Of a stretch of 64,000 bases of DNA, positions 48,961 to 58,200 are shown piece after piece. The stretch is from Owenia fusiformis (lineage: Eukaryota > Annelida > Polychaeta > Sabellida > Oweniidae), in the NCBI GenBank assembly GCA_903813345.2, contig CAIIXF020000001.1, positions 7,693,098-7,757,097 of the forward strand, read 5' to 3'. The first letter of the stretch is position 1; every line of letters starts with the position of its first letter. Below the pieces are notes generated by a model. It had not been told where the DNA came from. It saw only the letters and a list, made by a program, of their open reading frames with translations, and searched no databases. The position numbers were made by a program, and so were the translations under genes.

Positions 48961-49859
48961 TGTTTGTAATATGGCAATCTCTCAATAACTGCAAGGAAAA
49001 TGAACACCAACATTCATGTATTTATTCACGGTTGAATCACGAAGTATGAATTAGTGTATAAATAATTTCTGTACGGTCAAGGTATTTTGAAATGATTTAA
49101 TAATAGAACGAGGTCATGTATGAGTGGATTGTTTTCTTGGGTATTGAAAGGTTTTGTAGGCGTCATCTCGGTTCTAAACGCCAAAGCGGGTGGACTAAAC
49201 TTTACATTATTTTAGAATAACGTGTATTTAGTTTATTGTATGTTCAAAAAATAATTACCATGGTTGTTAGGTAAATACTTGTAGAAGTTCAAATCCTCAC
49301 ACTGCTCCTTTTCATGGAGAGGTGGACCTCCCTATAGAATTTTCTGTAAAGTACGCGCTGGTGTATTGCAGTTTTTATATAAAGGGTTGGGTTCCCGGAT
49401 CAGGAGCCGGTGCAACAGTTGCATCGTTAACAACTTTGGTCACAGACAAACCATTTTATTCAAGTGCAAAATAGCAACTCTTGTATCAGCAAAATAGTTT
49501 GTAGACGCTAATTAAATACATAATAATCGATAAAGATCGCATTGTAATCATGTTAATTAATCTTGAAAGATGATGATGATATTGTATTTGTCAGTTGGAA
49601 TAAACGGTTACTGCAGCTCCACTCTCGGCGCTTGGCGCAGAACCATACCTAAGAGGATGTGTGTTAGGTTTTTTATTGAGAATGAAGAAGCTTTATTAGG
49701 ACAGAATTCATACTAATTTGAGTGAGCAATATTTAGAAACCATGGAGATTTTGCTTTAAATTGAATTTTATTTGTTGCATCATTTGTTATTTTTTCAGCT
49801 TTAGTATTGTTAAGAGTATGTTCTATTTGTGATTATATTAGTTATTATTAAATGATTCA

Positions 49860-50487
49860 GTAGGGGAAGTGGTCCTAATTATCGCACGGTCCTAATTATC
49901 GCACGATTGTCCTAAATAGCTAAAATATGCACCCACCATCTTTTAAACCAGTGTTACGAAAAACAGTTCAACACCATTACTCCCAATCTTCATGATTTAT
50001 TCATATATTTAGAAATATCTCTTCATTTTTTAAGAATTGTTAACTTCCGCCATTGTCATAAATGCTTTTGCGCAAGAAGTGAAATTCGTCTGACAAATTT
50101 TGACCCCCTCCAAATAAAGACAGAAAAGTAAGTGTATAATGTATATTTTGTTGATATTTTACACTAAAACTGATAGAAAAATGATTACAGCATATGTATG
50201 TATCTGTTATAAACAGAGAAATGTATACAGTATCGTGAAATGACATCTGAAACATAACTGTGCGATAATTAGGACGACTGTGCGATAATTAGGACCACCG
50301 CACATGCGAGTCTAAGGGGTCTTAAAGTGTTAGCGTTCGGAGATTGAGAAATGTCAAACACTACTAAGATTTTAGAGGAAAGGTTGATCTTTCGTCTCAT
50401 ATTCTCAAAGTAAGTTGAAGTTATCATATTTGAAATCGTCAGTAGTTTCCCTGAGTACCTGTGCGATGATAGGACGACTTCCCCTAC
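49860..50487. mobile_element. Non-autonomous element with GTAGGGGAAGT ends
   Basis: 628 bp. Left end GTAGGGGAAGTGGTCCTAAT; right end ATAGGACGACTTCCCCTAC. The phrase TCCTAATTATCGCAC occurs twice at the left and inverted twice near 50261-50295, so sub-terminal repeats are multiplied. No ORF of interest. Confidence 0.7.
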
Positions 50488-50570
50488 TATATTCCAGGCC
50501 CTCAGATATCAACCATTTGACATTTACAATTAAAGGATATATACTGTTATAGTATGCAACTGAATATATC

Positions 50571-50816
50571 ATGGGCAAAAGAAACAATGAGTCCATAATG
50601 CAAAATCAGTTTTCCAATGGTGTTTTTTATGTTCTTTTCGAAAGAAAACCTAAAAATGCTCACATTTTGTTTGTAGATTTGTTGGAGCATCAATGTATTG
50701 TGGGGGCACGAAATTCATCTCCAGACCAAATCTATTACTTTTTGTCAATAGATAATACCCTTTCCTTGAAACAGTCTGGTGATTTTGAACAATTTGTAAG
50801 ACATTGTTCCATTTGA
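50571..50816 (+). other. Unrecognised 81-codon open frame
   Basis: MGKRNNESIMQNQFSNGVFY start. It is free of low complexity but has no recognised domain and no supporting splice partners or regulatory context. It may be a remnant of a mobile element or chance. Confidence 0.15.
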
Positions 50817-52217
50817 ACAGGTTAACCACAATGGAGCATTTATTGAGTAGGAGAATGTTATTATTTCAAGACTAGGTTTTTTGGTGATCAGATCACAATT
50901 TTGACCATGCAATGGTATCTTTTACCTTGGAGAAAGTACCAAATTATATCTTGGTAGTCTTAATTTTGAGTCAACTAGTAATAATATAGGCCTATATTAA
51001 ACAATTTTAAAATAACTTTTATGTTTACCCAGGAAGGTGTTCTTAACTTGTAGTTTGTGGCTTCAGGAGTCGCTCATACTCATTCTATTTTTACAAAGCT
51101 AAATATGCAATCAGAAGGGAACTTCAGTATGTTCTGATAAACATACCAGTTATTTTAGATTGATAGGGATTGCCCCAATTCACAAGTTAGGTTTTCACAA
51201 TTTTAATAACTGCTTAGCTGTGGCGCTCAATCCATTCTCATCTGAATGTCTATTCTATTATAAGAGAGCTAAAATCCATATATTTAGTGAAAAGCCAATA
51301 GTATTTATGGAAGTGGTAGAATAACAAATCAAATTATCTCAAACATGAAAAGTCAGCCCCTACATGTACATGTAAGTAAAATATGAATATAACAATCGTC
51401 GATATGTATATAAATGTATGAGCATGGGGTTTCAAGAGAAAGCTTTCTTGAGCCTATGATGTGAAGCAATTTACATGTCATTTTGCAATTATTATTACTT
51501 CTGAGTGCTGCTCTGTTTGAAATTAGAACAAAAACCCTATGGTCTGTCTGTAACAGCAATTTGTACAGCTGACGTCCGTGAGGCGTGAAGGTGCAATGAA
51601 ATGTCATATCATCATCATTTGTTGCCTGCATATCTCGTCATCATATTATTCTTTTAGTCATAAAAAATCTACAACTATATTGACAGACTTAGCTCCCCGC
51701 TCTCATGGCTCTATCAAAGATTTTTCAATACATCTTTCTTTTTTTTCATTTGTTGACCAAGAAATTCTGAACTTTTTTCTTTCTCGAAAATTTTTATGCA
51801 CACTTATTTGTCATGATATAGACTCAATCTCAATGAAAACTCTCAAATTACCAGAACATCTAAATGCTTGAATGTTTTATATATTATTTACTCACCGACA
51901 AATGACATATATCAGCTAAAATGACTTCAAAACATCACATTTGCCTGCCACGTTCGTAATATTTTGATTGTTCCAGAATCCGACTTTTCAACGACATTTG
52001 CTAGAAATTTACGACATTCGAATCTACTTTGGTTGGACCATTCTTCGGCTTATAAACGTGTCAAAATTATGTTATGCAGATGAAATATATGCGGATACAA
52101 TTCTGCCCTGTTCTCATACACTACCTTCCCGTTAGATACGGTATTTATTCCATATTCTGTAGGCCTAATATCGTGACGTTTCTTCAGGGGTCAAGGACAT
52201 TGCCATTTTGTCAACAA

Positions 52218-55200
52218 ATGATGTTTGAATTATGCAGTATTTCAACCTTTATTTTGACCTGTTCTGTATGTATTTCATGGTATATATACGTGCTTTACAG
52301 ACGGAGAAATGTCAGTAAGCCTAAATGTGCAGCATCTACAATGATTGTCCTTGGTTCAGGTATATTTTTTGATATTATATGTGAACACATTTTTCATGTT
52401 CAAAATCTAGCCTACAGAGTGAGCCAAAAAAGGTAACTCAAACAAGTATCAATAACTCTGTCATTCAGTATGAGTAACCAAACCTGTCTGGCCCAGTTAT
52501 CTACTCCTGACGTCGTAGATCTGGGCCAGACGAGGTCCAATGCAAAAAAAGGGGGATTTACTCCGGAAAAAACATGTCGCTGAATCATTACTCATTATTC
52601 ATTCCCTATTAGCCATCCAACCAAAACATCGGGCTCCATGTAAACCCAAGTATTTATTTGAAATAAAGAGTATATAATGTAACGACCCTTGATAGCAAGT
52701 TGCTACTACAGTCCAGCTGTAGTGGCTTAAAGACTCACCCCCGCTATAAAAGGCCTGAATCAGTTGAAAAAACATGGCTGAATTCAAAATTTAGACAAAA
52801 TCTGAGCTCACTGACATTTTCCTCATTTTCTCTAGTTATAGAAACCCTATCACTCTATAAATTGTCACAGTTATCTATGAATATAGGAGGCATTGAAACA
52901 TGTTAAATCCAGTCCAAGATATTATTTACTTTTGTAATTATTACTGTTTAATTTCTGATATTGGAACAACTGAGAAGGAGGAGCCTATTTTGAAATGAGC
53001 CAATCACAACAGGCGATCCGTGCATATTTAGAGGTCAACAAAAGCACATGGCCTAAAATATCTGCAGTAAATGAAGTATTATTGATATTAACTTACCCTG
53101 ATCCTGGCTGAGGCATTTCAAGTGATGTGATCTTTATATATCCAACAGTGATAGTTAATCCAATTACATGCACATAGTCATGTTGTATTTATATGTTATT
53201 AATCTTGTAAATAATCTATGGAATGTGGTAAAGTATAAGTATATTGTATAATTAAAATATAGAATCCATCCATTTGTTCCAAATATTGTTTTTGTAATTA
53301 GTTGTGTAGTCCTTCAAAACTTTTCTTTGTTTGAAGGGATTCAGTGGATCATCAATTTCAGTAATGCTGGAATAATCACGGTCTACATTTTCATTCCAGT
53401 GGACGACAGCTAGATTAGTTCTTATTTCGAATTGTTGCTTTTTAAAGACAACACGCTTATCATGGAAAATATTCAACGTATTGTTGAAGCTCTCAACATA
53501 AAATGTGTCCATAGCTTCTGTATAATGTTCAGCGTGTCTATAAATTTCTGTTTTTTTAATTGATGATAATAATAATTGTTCTGCAATGGGTGAGGTGATT
53601 CTAATTTTCTCTAATCTGTAGTTGATATTTGTTTTACAGCTTGATATGGCATCGCAATTTAAATGGTTGTCCTTATAATGGTTTGGAATTTGCTCTAGTT
53701 TCATCCTGATTGTATTCGGATTCTTATCACAGTTTCGAATAACTTGCTGTGCTCTTTTTCGTGCCCCATCGGGTTTGTCTATGAGTTCCGAGTGCCACGT
53801 CTCGCCATCTTTATATTTGGGCCCCTTACAAACTTTGTTTATTTCACGACTGAATGACTTTGCCGCATGCCATGTGTCATTCTGGTTTAAAGTTTCCTTG
53901 CCACCAGGTCCTCTGTGCTCACGGATTATTTTATTGATTGTACCGTTGTTGTCATGGGCATGAATATTTATTTTAACTTGTTCAGCATCAAAAAATTCAT
54001 ACATCCGTTTAGTACCCAATGCCTCATGCTTTTGAGATGACATTTCATCTTCCTTTGAAACATGTTCAGAACGTATAACTCTGTGTTTGTTGTGGCCCAA
54101 ACATATCACATCACAATCAAACGCATTTCTTCTACCACCATGTCGAGCATCCGTCATGATATTGATACCATTTGCCTCGACATCAGGATACGTCCCCTTT
54201 TCTTCATCTAAGGCAGCTTTGCAAGATTCTTTCATCGCTTCACTGATATGAGAAGATAATTCATTTGTATAAGTCTTCTCTTTTCTCCAACCTAGATGGC
54301 CCATACCGACTGCTTTAACAACATTCTCATATTGTGAAGGCAGTAGCCCACTTGTCAACTGTCCAAAGAAAAAACGAAGATTGACGTAAGCCTCGCTATT
54401 TGGTAAGTGGGGTGAGGAAGGCCATCTTACATAATGTTCGCTGACCTGGCATTTAAATGCAATTGTTGCTGCATGTCCATGTAATACTACTTCTTGCAAC
54501 TGAAGTTCCGCTTGACATATTCTGCTATGATGTTCAACTAAACTTACAAGTTTTTTGACAGTTTTTTCAGTTGTAAAAAATATTGGTTGCTCAGTTTCAT
54601 GTCTCTCTAGTGGTGTGTACCAAGACTCTGGCTCAAGATTGCCTTCAGATGATGCTGAAGTATGTGTGTTGCTACTTGCAGATGGCATATTGTGTGTTAG
54701 CCAATAGTCTAATGCTATTTCTATGGCATCTACATTGCCATTCAGGTGTAAAAACTTCTTTATTTTACTCGTTTTTCCAAGCAAAGTTTCCTTCTTCTCT
54801 TGACCTCCTGCACATTCAATTGAGAATCTTGAGGAACGCCCATGCTTTTCTCTATATTCCTTCTTTTTCTTAGCTTTACTTGCCATCATACAGTTTAGGA
54901 TTGCTACAATGTGTGTCTTGCCTAGTAACTGTTAGTAAGATATGTGAAAAGGCACAAATGTAACAGTTGAAAACACATGGCAATTTAGGCAAAGGGTGTA
55001 CCTTAGGGATGTGACAGTGTGGGAAATATATAACCATAATTATATTTATTTTAGTTATTAAGCTAGGGAGTGCAAAAATGATAAGCCATATTTTATTGTT
55101 GCATTATAACCACATTTCTTTTTTGTTCTTACTCAAATTCTAGCCATAATTTAATGATGAAAGTTCAGAAAAATAAAAAATCCAGGTAACTGTTTGCAAC

Positions 55201-58200
55201 TTATGCCATGAGGCACATAAGTGGTACAGCCCCAATTAAAAATCTCAGAGGTCTAGGATTTGCCTGCTTTCACCACTTAGCTATAAAATTGAAAAATTGG
55301 GAAATTCAAGAGATTTTCTACATGCCTCATTGACAAAGTCAGGGAGTCATGTTTATTAATTATCAATCATGGTCACATCAATAGAAACCTAGATTTGGAC
55401 CTTACAAGAGTTCATGTGGATGTACCATATCATGAACACAGGGGTGAACAAATTACACTCTTCCACATATGAAGATTATATGTTAGATTTCTGGTGACAT
55501 TCAACATTTAATGTACCTTCCCGAGTGAGTATATCTGAGATTCCAGATGATGAATCCACCAGAGAGTATTTATTATTAAAACCTCCAAGAATTGGAGAAA
55601 GCCTTGGTTTTCCCATAGTAATATACATTTATCAAGCTGCATTTCACTGGTCTTTCAGATTCTAAAAACTAAATCTATGATCCAAGAAACAGTGTCATTT
55701 TATGTTTGAAGTTCAAGCAGTGAAATGGAAAGCAGAACTTACAGCTTGAAGATAAATGTAACTGAGGAACAGAGGTTAGTGATAGAATCCCTATATGATC
55801 ACTATGACTGGAACTTTGACCCCATTGAGGACAGCTACAAGAACAGTAGGTTGAATAATACAGAAAAAACAGTAAATGTGAATAGAAGAAAAGCAGCAAA
55901 GAGGAAAACATCAGCTAGTATCTCTTCAGAAACAGTAGCAATTTGTTCTTTAGAAACAGTAGCCACTGATTCTTCAACAGAAGACGAAAGTCAAGCAAGT
56001 CAGTCAATCAGCATTTTGACTGGTATGATACCACAACATGTATCTACAGAGCCTCCGCAGCCTCCTAACAATGATTCCCCTAGTTCTAATGAAGAGTCAC
56101 ATGATTGTCCGCATTGTTTCTGGAACCCATGTGTTGTCAATGAAGCCAAGTATGAGCCATTTTGGAGGACAACAAATGCAACTCCATCATTGTCAAACAT
56201 TATAACAAGGAGAAAACTGTACAAGGAATTTTGGAGAATGATAAACAATCTAGGACTATGGAGACATCCTAACTATTTAACCAAAAAGGCAGCTTCCAAA
56301 AGTAGTGACAGAAGTATAATATACCATAAAAGGGAGATAATGCCCACATGTGTTGTCACACAAGTGAGAGAATGGTTCCCGAATCCACCTGGCATTGAAT
56401 ATAAAGGACATGTTTACCAGTGAATGGATATAAGTTCAGCTAGACTTACACAATGAAATATTCTTATTCGGATTAATTAAATATAATAGTATACACATTA
56501 ACTATAGTAACTACTATTTGGATTATATGCTCTTATAATATTGTTTAGTGGATTATTAAATGAGAAACCAATGCATATATATGTGAGTACAAAATTTTAC
56601 TGCTATGTTATTGTTTACTATTTTGGTGGCCATTTTTAAAAATCTTGTTTTGAAGGCTGTGATTGGCTCAATCGGTGTGAATTTCTATTGGTTAATGAAA
56701 ACTACTTTTTGATTGGATAACAGGACCCAGGGTCTTGGTTCTGTGTCTTTAAGCCTTTATAGCTCAGTCGGTAGAGCATCGGTCTTTGGATCCAAGGGTC
56801 CTAGGTTCGATTCCCACACGGGGCATTGAATTTAGCACACTTTCTTTCAATTTCTTTATCTGGCTTGTTACACTAGGCTCGTTAGTTAGACATTCCCCTG
56901 GGGCGCCATCGGGTCATTACAATAACTTACACGTAAATGTGGTGTTTGGTTTGTTATATTGATGTTGAAATGGGCACAAGATTTCGTCAATATTTTTATC
57001 AGTTCTCTGCATCGAATAAAGTCACGTGATGTGACGTAACATAAGTGAGACGCGATGATTTTTTAACTTTCATGGAACGAAAATACATTTCCCGGGAACC
57101 AATACATCCCAAATATTACGATTTCTTCAGCAGATTTATTATCAAAATGTAGATTACTTTATAAAACAGACGTATCTGTGTCTGCCCTGTCAACCCTCAC
57201 GCATTAGGCGTGATTGTCACACATTTGCCGGAAAAATAGAAATCACGCATCAGTTTAGCGTGACATTTAATATGATCAAATATCACGCAAATCACGCATT
57301 TTGTTGATATCTTTAAAAACCGTTTTTTGTAAAATGCCAATACGGTAAAATACCGAACGGCGAAAAACAGCGAACGCATTCCGTGTATATATCACGCATT
57401 TGTTTCGAAAATATTTACACCTATTTTATGCAGCCGAGACTTCTCGATATTCTACGAGATCACGAACAGATTGCAGAAGAATTTTTCTTTTTGCTGCGTT
57501 TAATTGTTTCGTTCTTATTTATTAGCCGTCATCCAGCGATGGAAACCTAATATAAAAACAAAGTTTGATACAAGGAACAAACACGTGAGGGTTTTTTATG
57601 ATGTTTATTCATTTATCAGCACGTATTGTACATTGAAAAACCAGTGTGTTTTTCCGGAGTAAATCCCCCCTTTTTTGCATTGGATCTCATCTGGCCCAGA
57701 TCTACGAGTTCAGGAGTAGATAACTGGGCCAGACGGGTTTGGTTATCAGTATGGGTTGAGTGTCATATTTGGCACAATTAAGCCTGCCTTGTGCACTGTT
57801 CTTTCATTCTGTTAGTATGAATAGTATATTTCCAATGGTCATCTTCATTCTTATCTCTTGTTTCATTGTTTTAAAGGTTGTTACAGTGTACATGTCCCGG
57901 GCATGTACATGTAGTGTAGACATAAGGCCCACAGATAAGATTCTGGTGGGATTTATGTCCAGTAGGTGTGGCACATTCTGGCTTTTGGAGCATGTTAATG
58001 GCCATAAAATGGTGACTATTAGATATAGACCAATGAAATTTAGTAGAAGGAAACAAAAATGAGCAAGGCTAATTGTGCCAAATATGATTTTAATCCCATG
58101 CTGAATAACTGAGTTATTAACATAGATTTGTTTGGGTTACACTCTTTTGTCTCACCCTGTATACTAACTCTTGTCTTGTCTATATCTAATCATGGGCTTT

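Larger units (their letters stand above)
52415..58159. mobile_element. Two-gene DNA transposon (DDE transposase plus P2X7-like ballast-domain protein)
   Basis: Outer ends are inverted: left CAGAGTGAGCCAAAAAAGGT (52415) and right ACTCTTTTGTCTCACCCTG (ending 58159), with TA on both outer sides. Moving inward, ~100 bp at 52468-52570 (CTGTCTGGCCCAGTTATCTA, ending near GGATTTACTCCGG) match inverted 57655-57745. Inside are two divergent ORFs: transposase (- strand, 54889-53252) and a P2X7-C-terminal-like protein (+ strand, 55725-56423). The right end carries ~320 extra bp between inner and outer inverted repeats, flanked by ATATTTGGCACAATTA inverted copies. The superfamily is uncertain; the transposase resembles Kolobok-like DDE proteins in the order of its motifs, but the TA flanks do not fit a TTAA target. 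Confidence 0.8.

Noticed and set aside
53775-54873. + strand frames opposite the transposase (62 and 96 codons)
   Set aside because: They are shadows of the 545-codon transposase on the other strand.
57760-58062. 100-codon frame inside the right end of the transposon
   Set aside because: It starts within an inverted repeat flank, has no recognisable domain, and spans the ~320-bp extra segment; probably chance.
52415-58159. Assigning the two-gene transposon firmly to the Kolobok superfamily
   Set aside because: The transposase motif order is suggestive, but the flanks show TA, not the TTAA expected for Kolobok, and no THAP domain is present.
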